Notes: generated by a model from the sequence alone, not told the origin. A DNA stretch of 64,000 nucleotides from Variovorax jilinensis (GCF_030316885.1 NZ_JASZYQ010000003.1:310001-374000); one strand, 5' to 3'. Shown: positions 20,029 to 29,215, numbered from the stretch's first letter. Program-made: numbers and translations.

Positions 20029-22393
20029 CGGCCGTCGGCTTGGCAGTCACAGGTGCGGCGAGAGCCGGCTTGGCGGCGGCCCGCTTGACGGTCCGCGCCG
20101 GCTCGATGGTGGCCAGCGCCGGCGCCTCGACCCGCACGCAGTCGGCGTAATAGCGCTTCTTGCCGGTCTCGTCGATGCGCCCGACCAGGCCGTGGATGTC
20201 GGTCTCGAAGCCCGGGCACTCGGTGTTGAACTCGCGCGCGAACTTGAGGTAGTCGACGATCTTCTTGTTGAAGACCTCGCCCGGGATCAGCAGCGGAATG
20301 CCCGGCGGATACGGCGTGATCAGGCTGGTCGTGATGCGGCCCTCGAGATGGTCGATCTCGACCCGCTCGGTCTTGCGGTGCGCGATGTGGGCGAAGGCGT
20401 CGCTCGGCTTCATCGCCGGCGTGAGGTCGCTCAGGTACATCTCGGTGGTCAGCCGCGCGACGTCGAAGCGCGCATAGAGCTCGTGGATGTGGTGGCACAG
20501 GTCGCGCAGGCCGAGCCGCTCGTACTTGGGCTGCGCCTGGCAGAACTCCGGCATGATCCGCCACATCGGTTGGTTGCGCGCGTAGTCGTCCTTGAACTGC
20601 TGCAGCGCCGTCAGCAGCGTGTTCCAGCGGCCCTTCGTGATGCCGATCGTGAACATGATGAAGAAGCTGTAGAGCCCGGTCTTCTCGACGATCACGCCGT
20701 GCTCGGCCAGGAACTTGGTCACGATGCTGGCCGGGATGCCGGTCTTGGCGAACTTGCCGTTCAGGTCCAGGCCCGGCGTCACGATGGTCGACTTGATCGG
20801 GTCCAGCATGTTGAAGCCGTCGGCCAGCTTGCCGAAGCCGTGCCACTTCGCGGTGCGCGACTCGCCCTTGATGATCCAGTCGTCGGCACGCCCGATGCCT
20901 TCGTCGACCAGCTTCTCGGGGCCCCAGACCTTGAACCACCATTCGTCCTTGCCGAACTCGGCCTCGACCTTGCGCATCGCGCGGCGGAAGTCCAGCGCCT
21001 CGAGGATGCTCTCCTCGACCAGCGCGGTGCCGCCGGGCGGCTCCATCATCGCGGCGGCCACGTCGCAGCTCGCGATGATCGCGTATTGCGGGCTGGTCGA
21101 CGAGTGCATCAGGTAGGCCTCGTTGAAGAGGTCGCGGTCGAGCGCCCGGTTCTGCGAATCCTGCACCAGCACGTGGCTGGCCTGGCTGATGCCGGCCAGC
21201 AGCTTGTGGGTCGACTGGGTGGCGAACACCAGCGAATCCTTCGGCCGCACGCGCCGCTTGCCCATCGCGTGATAGGCGCCGTAGAAGGGATGGAAGGCCG
21301 CGTGCGGCAGCCAGGCCTCGTCGAAGTGCAGCGTGTCGACGTAGCCGTCGAGCATGTTCTTGATGGTCTCGGTGTTGTAGATCACGCCGTCGTAGGTCGA
21401 CTGCGTGAGCGTCATCACGCGCGGCTTGACCTTGTCGGGGTCGACGTGGGCGAGCAGCGGATTGGCTGCGATCTTGGCCTTGATCGCCGCCGGCTCGAAC
21501 TCGCTCTTGGGGATCGGGCCGATGATGCCGAAGTGGTTGCGCGTCGGCTTCATGAAGACGGGAATGGCGCCGGTCATGATGATCGCGTGCAGGATCGACT
21601 TGTGGCAGTTCCGGTCCACCACCACCACGTCGTCGGGCGCCACCGTGTGGTGCCACACCATCTTGTTGCTGGTGCTGGTGCCGTTGGTCACGAAGAAGCA
21701 GTGGTCGGCATTGAAGATGCGCGCCGCGTTGCGCTCGCTCGCCGCCACCGGACCGGTGTGGTCGAGCAGCTGGCCCAGTTCCTCGACCGCGTTGCAGACG
21801 TCCGCCCGCAGCATGTTCTCGCCGAAGAACTGGTGGAACATCTGGCCCACCGGGCTCTTGAGGAAGGCGACGCCGCCCGAATGGCCCGGGCAGTGCCAGG
21901 AATAGGAGCCGTCCTCCGCATAGTCGATCAGGGCCTTGAAGAACGGCGGCTGCACGCCTTCGAGGTAGCTCTTGGCTTCGCGAATGATGTGGCGCGCCAC
22001 AAACTCCGGCGTGTCCTCGAACATGTGGATGAAGCCATGCAGTTCGCGCAGGATGTCGTTCGGGATGTGGCGCGAGGTCTTGGTCTCGCCATAAATGTAG
22101 ATCGGCACGTCGGCGTTCTTGCGCCGCACTTCGCCGATGAAGGTACGCAGGCTCAGCACCGCAGGGTCGAGGTCGGGGCCGACCGTGAACTCCTCGTCGT
22201 CGATCGACAGGATGAAGGCGCTCGCGCGGCTCTGCTGCTGCGCGAACTGGCTCAGGTCGCCGTAGCTCGTGACCCCCAGCACCTCGAAGCCCTCGCTCTC
22301 GAAGGCCTGCGCCAGCGCGCGGATGCCGAGCCCCGAGGTGTTCTCGGAGCGGAAGTCCTCGTCGATGATGACGATGGGAAAGCGGAATTTCAT
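19991..22393 (-). CDS. Orn/Lys/Arg decarboxylase, PLP-dependent
   Basis: 800 residues, the large fold-type I decarboxylase family (AdiA, CadA/LdcC, SpeC). An N-terminal response-regulator-like wing domain (FPIVIIDEDFRSENTSGLGI) comes first. The PLP core has HCPGHSGGVAF, CFFVTNGTS, DEAWLPHAAF and the PLP Lys397 in TQSTHKLLAG. A C-terminal domain is followed by about 45 extra residues rich in Ala/Lys/Pro/Arg, not a usual part of the family. It makes a polyamine (agmatine, cadaverine or putrescine) from a basic amino acid; which one cannot be told by eye. The start MKFRFPIVII is chosen by domain alignment. Overlaps the convergent DMT gene. Confidence 0.9.
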   Translation of the reverse strand: MKFRFPIVIIDEDFRSENTSGLGIRALAQAFESEGFEVLGVTSYGDLSQFAQQQSRASAFILSIDDEEFTVGPDLDPAVLSLRTFIGEVRRKNADVPIYIYGETKTSRHIPNDILRELHGFIHMFEDTPEFVARHIIREAKSYLEGVQPPFFKALIDYAEDGSYSWHCPGHSGGVAFLKSPVGQMFHQFFGENMLRADVCNAVEELGQLLDHTGPVAASERNAARIFNADHCFFVTNGTSTSNKMVWHHTVAPDDVVVVDRNCHKSILHAIIMTGAIPVFMKPTRNHFGIIGPIPKSEFEPAAIKAKIAANPLLAHVDPDKVKPRVMTLTQSTYDGVIYNTETIKNMLDGYVDTLHFDEAWLPHAAFHPFYGAYHAMGKRRVRPKDSLVFATQSTHKLLAGISQASHVLVQDSQNRALDRDLFNEAYLMHSSTSPQYAIIASCDVAAAMMEPPGGTALVEESILEALDFRRAMRKVEAEFGKDEWWFKVWGPEKLVDEGIGRADDWIIKGESRTAKWHGFGKLADGFNMLDPIKSTIVTPGLDLNGKFAKTGIPASIVTKFLAEHGVIVEKTGLYSFFIMFTIGITKGRWNTLLTALQQFKDDYARNQPMWRIMPEFCQAQPKYERLGLRDLCHHIHELYARFDVARLTTEMYLSDLTPAMKPSDAFAHIAHRKTERVEIDHLEGRITTSLITPYPPGIPLLIPGEVFNKKIVDYLKFAREFNTECPGFETDIHGLVGRIDETGKKRYYADCVRVEAPALATIEPARTVKRAAAKPALAAPVTAKPTAVKPAARSSRPRR

Positions 22394-22547
22394 GCGCAGG
22401 GCTCCGGACAGGCAAATAGGCGCGAAGTGTACGGAATTCGGATGAAGCTTCGCATCGCAGGGAAACGAATCCGTCGTTTCCTCCCCACCGCGCATCGCGG
22501 CCCTGCAGGCTCGGGCAACGCGCGCCGGGAGCCTCTCGGCGCACTGC

Positions 22548-22553
22548 TACAAT
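22548..22553 (+). promoter_or_regulatory. Candidate -10 box of tRNA-Ser
   Basis: TACAAT ends nine bases before the tRNA 5' end, the expected place for a tRNA gene promoter. The -35 position is GC-rich and not recognisable. Confidence 0.5.
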
Positions 22554-22562
22554 CGAAGGCTC

Positions 22563-22653
22563 GGAGCGGTGGATGAGCGGTTTAAGTCGCACGCCTGGAA
22601 AGCGTGTGAGGGTTAATAGCCCTCCGCGGGTTCGAATCCCGCCTGCTCCGCCA
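22563..22653 (+). tRNA. tRNA-Ser (anticodon GGA)
   Basis: Class II tRNA, 91 nt with encoded CCA. Acceptor GGAGCGG pairs with CTGCTCC. The anticodon stem CACGC/GCGTG carries the loop CTGGAAA with GGA at 22597-22599. A long variable arm (GAGGGTTAATAGCCCTC) marks serine, and the T arm has GGTTCGAATCC. It stands alone, with a promoter box upstream and a terminator 50 bases downstream. No attachment-site duplication was seen near its 3' end. Confidence 0.97.
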
Positions 22654-22703
22654 GAAAAAATCGTCTCCTGCAGCTTCCAACTGCAGTCCGGATACGTACT
22701 CGA

Positions 22704-22727
22704 AGCCCCGTTCACCGGGGCTTTTTT
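22704..22727 (+). terminator. Rho-independent terminator after tRNA-Ser
   Basis: AGCCCCG (22704-22710), loop TTCAC, CGGGGCT (22716-22722), then a T run to 22727. Confidence 0.9.
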
Positions 22728-22798
22728 GTTCCCTCCGCCCAGCGCGGCCCATGCGGCGTACCATCACCGCGCACGACTCTCTTCCGAAGGAGCCCGCC

Positions 22799-23161
22799 AT
22801 GGCCGGAACCAGCCACTCCCAGCCGCAGAACGACCGTACGCCGCTCGACCATTCGGCGGGAACCACCCGCACTGTCGCCGCCGACGTCAAGCGTGCCTCC
22901 GAGGATCTGCTGGTCATCAACACCGTGCTCGAACAGGAACTGCCCGAGGAATTGCAGGTCGGCGACGTCGCGCAGGCGATCGAGCACACGGGACATCTCG
23001 AGAAGAAGCTGGCCGAATCGGCCGAGAGCCTGGCTCAGGTGCATGAGGCGCTCGAGCAGGAGATCGAGAAGCGCAAGAAGGTCACGGCGCAGCGCGACGC
23101 CAGCCAGGCACTGGTCGAGAAACTCAGCACCAACGACCCTTCCGCCACAAGTGGCAACTGA
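22799..23161 (+). CDS. Small coiled-coil protein of unknown function
   Basis: 120 residues, not recognised. The ATG at 22799 has a good AAGGAG 7 bases upstream, which decides it over an in-frame ATG at 22751. The N-terminal 35 residues are polar and probably disordered. The rest is strongly helical with heptad-like spacing (INTVLEQELPEELQVGDVAQ, then HLEKKLAESAESLAQVHEAL) and ends in a polar tail. No signal peptide, membrane segment or Cys. Cytosolic assembly or chaperone-like role possible, but unsupported. Stands between a tRNA terminator and a terminator of the convergent gene. Confidence 0.65.
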   Translation: MAGTSHSQPQNDRTPLDHSAGTTRTVAADVKRASEDLLVINTVLEQELPEELQVGDVAQAIEHTGHLEKKLAESAESLAQVHEALEQEIEKRKKVTAQRDASQALVEKLSTNDPSATSGN

Positions 23162-23218
23162 AGGCGAAGGCCTGCCGAGCCTCGGCACGCTGCCCGCTCC
23201 GGTCGTCAGGCGGACATG

Positions 23219-23243
23219 AAAAAAGGGGCCCGAAGGCCCCTTT
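23219..23243 (-). terminator. Terminator of the branched-chain amino-acid binding protein gene
   Basis: AAAGGGGCC (23222-23230), loop CGAA, GGCCCCTTT (23235-23243). On the minus strand it is followed by a T run (A run 23219-23224 on plus). May also stop the convergent small gene. Confidence 0.88.
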
Positions 23244-23279
23244 CGATTGATGGCGTCGCGAGACGCCACGCACCAGTGC

Positions 23280-24485
23280 TCAGCGCACCACGGCGATCTG
23301 CGTGCGTGCACCGTTCTTGTAGGTGTACAGCGTCAGCGCACCATTCTTGATGTCGCCCTTTTCGTCGAAGGCGATCGGGCCGGTCAGGCCCTTGTACTCG
23401 ACCTTGCTGACTTCCGGCAGGTACTTCTCGGGGTCGGCGGAACCGGCCTTCTGCATCGCTGCAGCCAGCACGTTGACCGCGTCGTAGACGTAAGGTGCAT
23501 AGATCTGCACTTCGACGCCGTTCTTTTCCTTGAACTTGGCCTTCCAGGCATCGAGCGGAGCCTTGAAGTCGCCGTCCACGCCACCGGCTTCGGCGCACAC
23601 CACCATGTCTTCGCCGATCGCATCGCCGGCCAGCTTGGCCAGTTCGCCGGTGCACAGGCCGTCGCCGCCCATGAACTTGACGTTCATGCCGAGCTGCTTG
23701 ACCTGCTTGAGCATCGGGCCGCCGACCGCGTCCATGCCGCCGAAGAACAGCACGTCGGGCTGGGCGCCCTTGAGCTTGGTCAGGATGGCGTTGAAGTCGG
23801 TCGACTTGTCGGTCGTGAACTCGTGGCCGACGACGGTACCGCCAGCGGCCTTGACGGCCTTCTCGAATTCCTCGGCGACGCCCTGGCCGTAGGCCGTGCG
23901 GTCGTCGATCACGGCGATCTTCTTGCCCTTGAGCTGTTCGACCGCGTACTTGCCCAGCGTGCCGCCGAGCTGCGTGTCGTCAGCCACCACGCGGAACGTG
24001 GTCTTGAAGCCCTGGCGCGTGTACTTCGGGTTGGTTGCCGATGGCGAGACCTGCGGGATGTTGGCGTCGCTGTAGAGCTTGGAAGCCGGGATGGTGGTGC
24101 CCGAGTTCAGGTGACCGACCACGCCGTTGACCTTGCTGTCGACCAGCTTCTGGGCCACGGCGGTGCCTTGCTTCGGATCGGCTGCGTCGTCTTCGGCCAG
24201 CAGTTCGAACTTGGCGACCTTGTCGCCGATTTTGATGCCCTTGGCATTGAGGTCTTCGATCGCCATGCGGGCGCCGAACTCGTTGTCCTTGCCGAGGTGG
24301 GCGATTGCGCCGCTGGTCGGAGCGACATGGCCGATCTTGACCACGATCGCGTCGGCCGGGGGAGCGGCGGGAGCGGGTGCGGCTGCGGTCGGTGCGGGAG
24401 CCGCAGGAGCAGCTGCTTCTTCCTTCTTGCCACAAGCCACGAGCGCGAGAGCGGCCAGGGCGACAGCAGTCCATTTCAATTGCAT
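23280..24485 (-). CDS. Branched-chain amino-acid type ABC binding lipoprotein
   Basis: 401 residues. The start ATG at 24483-24485 is set by a GGAGG 8 bases upstream and by the lipoprotein signal MQLKWTAVALAALALVACGKK (lipobox LVAC). An Ala/Pro/Glu-rich tether follows, then a type I periplasmic binding fold of the LivJ/AmiC kind (KIGHVAPTSGAIAHLGKDNE, FKTTFRVVADDTQLGGTLGK, DVLFFGGMDAVGG). Likely binds leucine-type amino acids or a related amide; no permease or ATPase genes are beside it, so it is an orphan receptor here. Ends at a strong terminator. Confidence 0.9.
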   Translation of the reverse strand: MQLKWTAVALAALALVACGKKEEAAAPAAPAPTAAAPAPAAPPADAIVVKIGHVAPTSGAIAHLGKDNEFGARMAIEDLNAKGIKIGDKVAKFELLAEDDAADPKQGTAVAQKLVDSKVNGVVGHLNSGTTIPASKLYSDANIPQVSPSATNPKYTRQGFKTTFRVVADDTQLGGTLGKYAVEQLKGKKIAVIDDRTAYGQGVAEEFEKAVKAAGGTVVGHEFTTDKSTDFNAILTKLKGAQPDVLFFGGMDAVGGPMLKQVKQLGMNVKFMGGDGLCTGELAKLAGDAIGEDMVVCAEAGGVDGDFKAPLDAWKAKFKEKNGVEVQIYAPYVYDAVNVLAAAMQKAGSADPEKYLPEVSKVEYKGLTGPIAFDEKGDIKNGALTLYTYKNGARTQIAVVR

Positions 24486-24608
24486 GGGAAACCTCCAGAA
24501 CATGGATGAATAGAGTTGATAACCGGTCTTTGGATCCGGGCTCCGATCCTTGAGCAAGTATCGCGCCGCGGATGCGCAGCGCCCGCGCGCTTTCGACCCG
24601 CGCGCAGT

Positions 24609-25031
24609 TTAGCCCAAGGATTGCGGGCGGAATGCTGGCGTAGACCCGGGGTTGTCCGTAAGCTCGCGCGCCAGCGCTTCGCTCACGAGGGCACGCAGAA
24701 CGCCCTCGATTTCGGCGCGCAACGCCGGGATCATGGTGTCGAGATGGAGCTGGACCGCGGCCCCCACCGCGTCGCTCACGCGCTCCTCGAGCGACAGGTC
24801 GACGCGCTGCAGCACCCGGTGCAGCAACTGCTCCTCGAGGCGGAACGATTCGGCCTCGGACAGTTGCGCCTCGGGACTCAACGCCACCGCCTGCGAGGGC
24901 TCGGTGACGACCGGCGGCGGGTCGGCCGCTGCGTGTGCGGGCTCGGCGGGCGGCTGTTGGAGGACCGTCGGCTCGAGCACGGTCGTCAAGGTCGGCACGA
25001 AGCGCGGCGGCGTGCGCGGACCGTTGCCCAT
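24609..25031 (-). CDS. Unknown protein coupled to holC (DUF2486-like)
   Basis: 140 residues. Its ATG overlaps the holC stop by one base (TGATG), so it is translated with holC. The N-terminal 55 residues are Pro/Ala-rich and probably disordered; residues 58-125 are helical and acidic (EAQLSEAESFRLEEQLLHRV, then LHLDTMIPALRAEIEGVLRA). This layout and position resemble the DUF2486 proteins next to holC in Burkholderiales (memory-based, not searched). No export signal. Function unknown. Confidence 0.7.
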   Translation of the reverse strand: MGNGPRTPPRFVPTLTTVLEPTVLQQPPAEPAHAAADPPPVVTEPSQAVALSPEAQLSEAESFRLEEQLLHRVLQRVDLSLEERVSDAVGAAVQLHLDTMIPALRAEIEGVLRALVSEALARELTDNPGSTPAFRPQSLG

Positions 25032-25468
25032 CAGGCGGCGCCTCCACCGTAGGCATGGGTGCGGATCGCGTAGCCGCGGTCCTTGTAGTGACGCCAGCGC
25101 GCCCTGCCCGCCTGGCGGTCGGCATCGTCGCTGCCGACGATGTCGATCAGGCGTTCGAAACGTTCGAAGCGCGCGGGAAGGCCGGCGCCGAGATTGACCA
25201 GCACCGGGCGGTCGGGCAGCACGTCTGTCGCCTCGCGGGCCAGCACCACCGGCGAACGCGCAACGACATGGGGCGCGTCGTCGCTTCTGCAATGGGCCAC
25301 GAAATCGGCCGGCGCCAGTCGCCACAGTGCCTGATCGAGAGTCTCCAGCAGCGCGCCCTCGCCCACCACCACGAGCCGGGCCCCGTGGCCGGCCACCGCC
25401 TTGCGCAGCAGGCGCGCGGCGTAGCCCACCTTGTCGGGCATGTTGTAGTGGCCGTCGATCTCGGTCAC
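25031..25468 (-). CDS. holC: DNA polymerase III chi subunit
   Basis: 145 residues. The chi subunit links the clamp loader to SSB. It starts at GTG 25466-25468 (VTEIDGHYNMPDKVGYAARL), overlapping the pepA stop by four bases (GTGA). The start fits the family pattern MTxIDFHFNxPDKxxYACRLLRKA. Central part LDQALWRLAPADFVAHC and the C-terminal WRHYKDRGYAIRTHAYGG are also typical. pepA-holC is a widely conserved pair. Confidence 0.93.
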   Translation of the reverse strand: MTEIDGHYNMPDKVGYAARLLRKAVAGHGARLVVVGEGALLETLDQALWRLAPADFVAHCRSDDAPHVVARSPVVLAREATDVLPDRPVLVNLGAGLPARFERFERLIDIVGSDDADRQAGRARWRHYKDRGYAIRTHAYGGGAA

Positions 25469-26976
25469 TTCGCGGCCCGGGCCTTGGCGGACTTGGCCTT
25501 GGGCTCGGCGGCCTTCGTACCGGCCGGCACCGGGCCGGCGCCGCGGGCCAGCAGGTAGCCCAGCAGCAGGCCCACCGGTCGGCCGGTCGAACCCTTGGCC
25601 GCGCCGCTCTTCCAGGCCGTGCCCGCTATGTCGAGGTGGGCCCACGGATAGTCGCTCGCGAAGCGCTGCAGGAACTTGGCCGCCGTGATGGCACCGCCCG
25701 CGCGTCCCGCGATGTTGGCCACGTCGGCGAAGTTGGTCTTGAGGCCCTCGGCGTACTCGTCGTCGAGCGGCATCCGCCAGCAGCGGTCCTGCGCCGCCTC
25801 GCCGGCGGACTCGAGGGCCGCGGCGAGCGTGTCGTCGGCCGAGAACAGGCCGCTGCGCACGCCGCCCAGGGCCACCACGCAGGCACCCGTGAGGGTCGCG
25901 ATGTCGATCACGGCGGCCGGTTCGAAGCGCTTGGCGTAGGTCAGCGCATCGCACAGGATCAGGCGCCCCTCCGCGTCGGTGTTGAGCACCTCGATCGTCT
26001 GGCCGCTCATGCTCGTGACCACGTCGCCGGGCTTCAGCGCGCGGCCGTCGTTCATGTTCTCGCAGCTCGGCACGAGGCCGACCACGTTGATCGCGGGCTG
26101 GATGTCGCCGAGCGCGCGGAAGACGCCCAGCACGCTGGCGGCACCGCACATGTCGAACTTCATCTCGTCCATCTCGGCCGCGGGCTTGAGCGAGACGCCG
26201 CCAGTGTCGAAGGTGATGCCCTTGCCGACCAGCACCACGGGCGCCTGGGACTTGGGAGCACCCTGGTAGCGCAGCACGATGAAGCGCAGCGGCTCGGACG
26301 AACCCTGCGACACCGCGGCGAACGAGCCCATGCCGAGCTTGGCCACTTCCTTGGGGCCGAGGACCTCGCATTTGATGTTCGGCAGCTTGGCCAGGCCCTG
26401 GGCCGCTTCGGCCAGCAGCGTCGGCGTGGAATGGTTGCCGGGCCGGTTGCCCCATTCCTTGGCAAGCTCGATGCCGGCCACGGTGGCGCAGGCCCGGTCG
26501 AAGGGAGCGCGCAGCGCCTCGGCGTCGGCCACGCCCATCACGACCTGGCGCAGCGTACGCGGCTCGGCCTTGGACTTGGTGGTGGTGTACACATAGCTGG
26601 CATCGGCCGTGGCGAGCACCGCCGCGGCCAGGCCCGCGGCGTCGACCGGCTGGGCAAAGACGACGGCGGCCCGCTTCGGGTTCGCGGCCTTGGCCGCGTT
26701 GACCGCCGCGATGACGGCGCTGCGCACCGACGCCGGCAGGCCGTCTCCGATGGAGACCAGCAGCACGCGCGGCGCGGCGACGCCTGACGGCCGGTACAGC
26801 GCGAGCGTCTTGCCGGCCTTGTCGGCGAGGTCGCCGGCCTTTCGCGCCTGCGCGATCAGGCTGCCAAGGACATCGCCGGGAGTGAGAGAGGTTCCGGCAG
26901 CCACGAGCACGATGAGGGCATCTGCTTTCTCGGTGGCGGCCTGGGCGGTGGAGAGGGTCTTGAGTTGAAAGTCCAT
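25465..26976 (-). CDS. pepA: Leucyl/cytosol aminopeptidase PepA
   Basis: 503 residues, normal for the M17 family. N-terminal macro-like domain (1-170) and C-terminal dizinc peptidase with VGKGITFDTGGVSLKP (metal Lys/Asp) and the signature NTDAEGRLILCDAL. It removes N-terminal residues from peptides in the cytosol; some homologues also bind DNA. A short Lys/Ala-rich C-terminus (about 15 residues) extends it. The ATG at 26974-26976 is only 21 bases from the divergent lptF start. Confidence 0.96.
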   Translation of the reverse strand: MDFQLKTLSTAQAATEKADALIVLVAAGTSLTPGDVLGSLIAQARKAGDLADKAGKTLALYRPSGVAAPRVLLVSIGDGLPASVRSAVIAAVNAAKAANPKRAAVVFAQPVDAAGLAAAVLATADASYVYTTTKSKAEPRTLRQVVMGVADAEALRAPFDRACATVAGIELAKEWGNRPGNHSTPTLLAEAAQGLAKLPNIKCEVLGPKEVAKLGMGSFAAVSQGSSEPLRFIVLRYQGAPKSQAPVVLVGKGITFDTGGVSLKPAAEMDEMKFDMCGAASVLGVFRALGDIQPAINVVGLVPSCENMNDGRALKPGDVVTSMSGQTIEVLNTDAEGRLILCDALTYAKRFEPAAVIDIATLTGACVVALGGVRSGLFSADDTLAAALESAGEAAQDRCWRMPLDDEYAEGLKTNFADVANIAGRAGGAITAAKFLQRFASDYPWAHLDIAGTAWKSGAAKGSTGRPVGLLLGYLLARGAGPVPAGTKAAEPKAKSAKARAAK

Positions 26977-26997
26977 AATCCTTTTTTTCCCTCGACG

Positions 26998-28107
26998 ATG
27001 TTATTCCATTCCTCTCTACGCAAGGAGCTGTCGCGCAGCTTCGGTGCCACGCTCGTGGTGCTGGTCACCATCGTGATGACGATGATGCTGATCCGCACGC
27101 TCGGCCTGGCGTCCAAGGGCAGCGTGAACCCCTCCGAGGTCTTCCTCGTGATGACCTATACCGTGCTCGGCTACATGCCGACCATCCTGAGCCTCTGCCT
27201 GTTCATCGCGATCGTCGGCACGCTGTCGCGCATGTACCGCGACAGCGAGATGGTGATCTGGTTCTCGAGCGGGCGCGGCCTGGCCAACTTCGCGCGGCCC
27301 CTGTTCCGCTTCGCCTGGCCGATCCTGCTGCTGATCGCGGTCTTCTCGCTGGTCGGCTGGCCCTGGGCCAATTCTCAGACCCTGAACATGCGCCAGCGGT
27401 ACGAGCAGCGCAGCGACATCGAGCGCGTATCGCCCGGTGAATTCCGCGAATCGGCCGGCCGGCTGCGCGTGTTCTTCATCGACAAGGATGCGCCCGACAG
27501 CGCCACCGCCAACAACGTGTTCATCTCCTCGGTCGAGCGCAACCTGCGCATCGTGACCTCGGCCAAGAGCGGCCGCATGGAAGACATCAACGGCATCCGC
27601 TACCTGATGCTCGGCAACGGCCAGCGCATCGAGCAGCCGCTGCAGCCCACCGGCATCAAGATCAGCGAGTTCGAGACCTACGGCGCGCGGGTCGGCGGCC
27701 GCGCAGTCGATTCGCTCGACGCCACGCCGGTGCGCGCACGCAGCACGCTGACGCTGCTTCGCGACCCCAACGCGGTCAACCGCGCCGAGCTGGCCTGGCG
27801 CATCGGCCTGCTGCTGGCCGGGGCCAACTTCGTGCTGCTCGCGCTCACGCTGTCGAGCGTCAACCCGCGCGTCAGCCGCAGTGGCAACCTCCTCTTCGCG
27901 CTGTTCGCCTTCGTCGTCTACTTCAATCTGCTCAACCTGGGCCAGAACTGGATCGCCTCGGGCCGCTTCAGCATGCTCGGCTTCATGGCGCTGCTGCACG
28001 GCGGCATGCTGCTGCTGGGCCTGCTGTGGCTCGGCAAGCGGCAGTTCAACTGGGCCCTGCCGAGGCGCGGCGCGCATCGCCCGACCGACAAGGCACTCGT
28101 CTCTTGA
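26998..28107 (+). CDS. lptF: LPS export permease LptF
   Basis: 369 residues. YjgP/YjgQ family: membrane helices near 15-35, 50-75, 95-120, a periplasmic beta-jellyroll domain about 125-250 (RVFFIDKDAPDSATANNVFI) and three C-terminal helices. With LptG and LptB it lifts lipopolysaccharide from the inner membrane to the LptA bridge. The ATG at 26998 (MLFHSSLRKELSRSFG) is the family start; an upstream in-frame ATG lies inside pepA on the other strand. Overlaps lptG by four bases. Confidence 0.95.
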   Translation: MLFHSSLRKELSRSFGATLVVLVTIVMTMMLIRTLGLASKGSVNPSEVFLVMTYTVLGYMPTILSLCLFIAIVGTLSRMYRDSEMVIWFSSGRGLANFARPLFRFAWPILLLIAVFSLVGWPWANSQTLNMRQRYEQRSDIERVSPGEFRESAGRLRVFFIDKDAPDSATANNVFISSVERNLRIVTSAKSGRMEDINGIRYLMLGNGQRIEQPLQPTGIKISEFETYGARVGGRAVDSLDATPVRARSTLTLLRDPNAVNRAELAWRIGLLLAGANFVLLALTLSSVNPRVSRSGNLLFALFAFVVYFNLLNLGQNWIASGRFSMLGFMALLHGGMLLLGLLWLGKRQFNWALPRRGAHRPTDKALVS

Positions 28108-29210
28108 AAACCATCCGCCGCCTGATCTACGTCGAGGTGCTGAAGGCCGTCACCTTCGTCGCCCTGGGCTTCCTGAGCCTGTTCTTCTTCTTCGACTTCG
28201 TCGACGAGCTGCAATCCATCGGCAAGCCCGAATCGCTGGGCTACGGCGCGCCGCAGGCACTGCTCTACGTGGCCCTGCTGATCCCGAGCCACCTGTACGA
28301 GCTGCTGCCGATCGCCGTGCTCATCGGCACCATCTTCGTGATGGCCCGGCTGGCACAGAGTTCCGAATACACGATCCTGCGGACCAGCGGCCTCGGGCCC
28401 TGGCGGGCGCTGCGCACGCTGCTGCTGCTGGGGCTGGCCTTCGTGATGCTGACCTTCGCGATCGGCGACTACATCGCGCCGGCCTCGGACCGCACCGCGC
28501 AGCTGCTCAAGGCGCGCTACCAGCCTTCCCTGTCGCTGATCGGCAATACCGGTGCCTGGCTCAAGGAACGCCAGGGCGACTCCTCGTTCGCGGTCAACGT
28601 GGTCTCGATGGCGCGCAACGGCACGCTCAAGGACCCGCGCATCCTCGAATTCGACAGCCGCGGCTTCCTGGTCTCGCAGGTCTCGGCGCCCCTGGCGATG
28701 GTCGGCCATGGCCACTGGACGCTTGCCGGCGCCGAACGCCAGCAGTTCGACACCCGCGGCGCCGACAGCGCGCGGATCGTGACCACCACCGTGCCGATCC
28801 TCGAATGGCCGACCTCGCTGAGCAGCGAAATGGTCTCGGTGGCGCTGCTGCGCCCCGACCGCATGCGCACGCTCGACCTGTTCGACTACATCCGCCACCT
28901 GGAAGCCAACGGGCAGACCGCGCAACGCTACGAGATCGAGTTCTGGCGCAAGGTGTTCTATCCGCTGTCCTGCCTGGTGATGATCGTGCTGGCCCTGCCC
29001 TTCGCCTACCTGCATTTCCGGCAGTCGGGGATCACGACCTACGTCTTCGGCGGCGTGATGATCGGCATCAGCTTCTTCCTGCTGAACAACGTCTTCGGCT
29101 ACCTCGGCAACCTGGGCAACTGGCGGCCATGGGTCACGGCGGCGGCGCCCGGCTTCATCTATTCGTTGATGTCGCTGGGGGCCTTCAGCTGGCTGGTCAT
29201 CCGGCGCTAG
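28104..29210 (+). CDS. lptG: LPS export permease LptG
   Basis: 368 residues. Starts at TTG 28104 (LKTIRRLIYVEVLKAVTFVA), which overlaps the lptF stop (TTGA) and matches the LptG N-terminus. Six membrane helices in two triplets flank a periplasmic jellyroll domain. The DELQSIGKPESLGYG and RTSGLGPWRALRTLLLLG segments are characteristic. Partner of LptF in the inner-membrane LPS extractor. Confidence 0.95.
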   Translation: MKTIRRLIYVEVLKAVTFVALGFLSLFFFFDFVDELQSIGKPESLGYGAPQALLYVALLIPSHLYELLPIAVLIGTIFVMARLAQSSEYTILRTSGLGPWRALRTLLLLGLAFVMLTFAIGDYIAPASDRTAQLLKARYQPSLSLIGNTGAWLKERQGDSSFAVNVVSMARNGTLKDPRILEFDSRGFLVSQVSAPLAMVGHGHWTLAGAERQQFDTRGADSARIVTTTVPILEWPTSLSSEMVSVALLRPDRMRTLDLFDYIRHLEANGQTAQRYEIEFWRKVFYPLSCLVMIVLALPFAYLHFRQSGITTYVFGGVMIGISFFLLNNVFGYLGNLGNWRPWVTAAAPGFIYSLMSLGAFSWLVIRR

Positions 29211-29215
29211 CGACG

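Noticed and set aside
22563..23161. Possible integrated element at tRNA-Ser
   Set aside because: No integrase gene and no repeat of the tRNA 3' end nearby; the tRNA is followed by its own terminator and a small ordinary gene.
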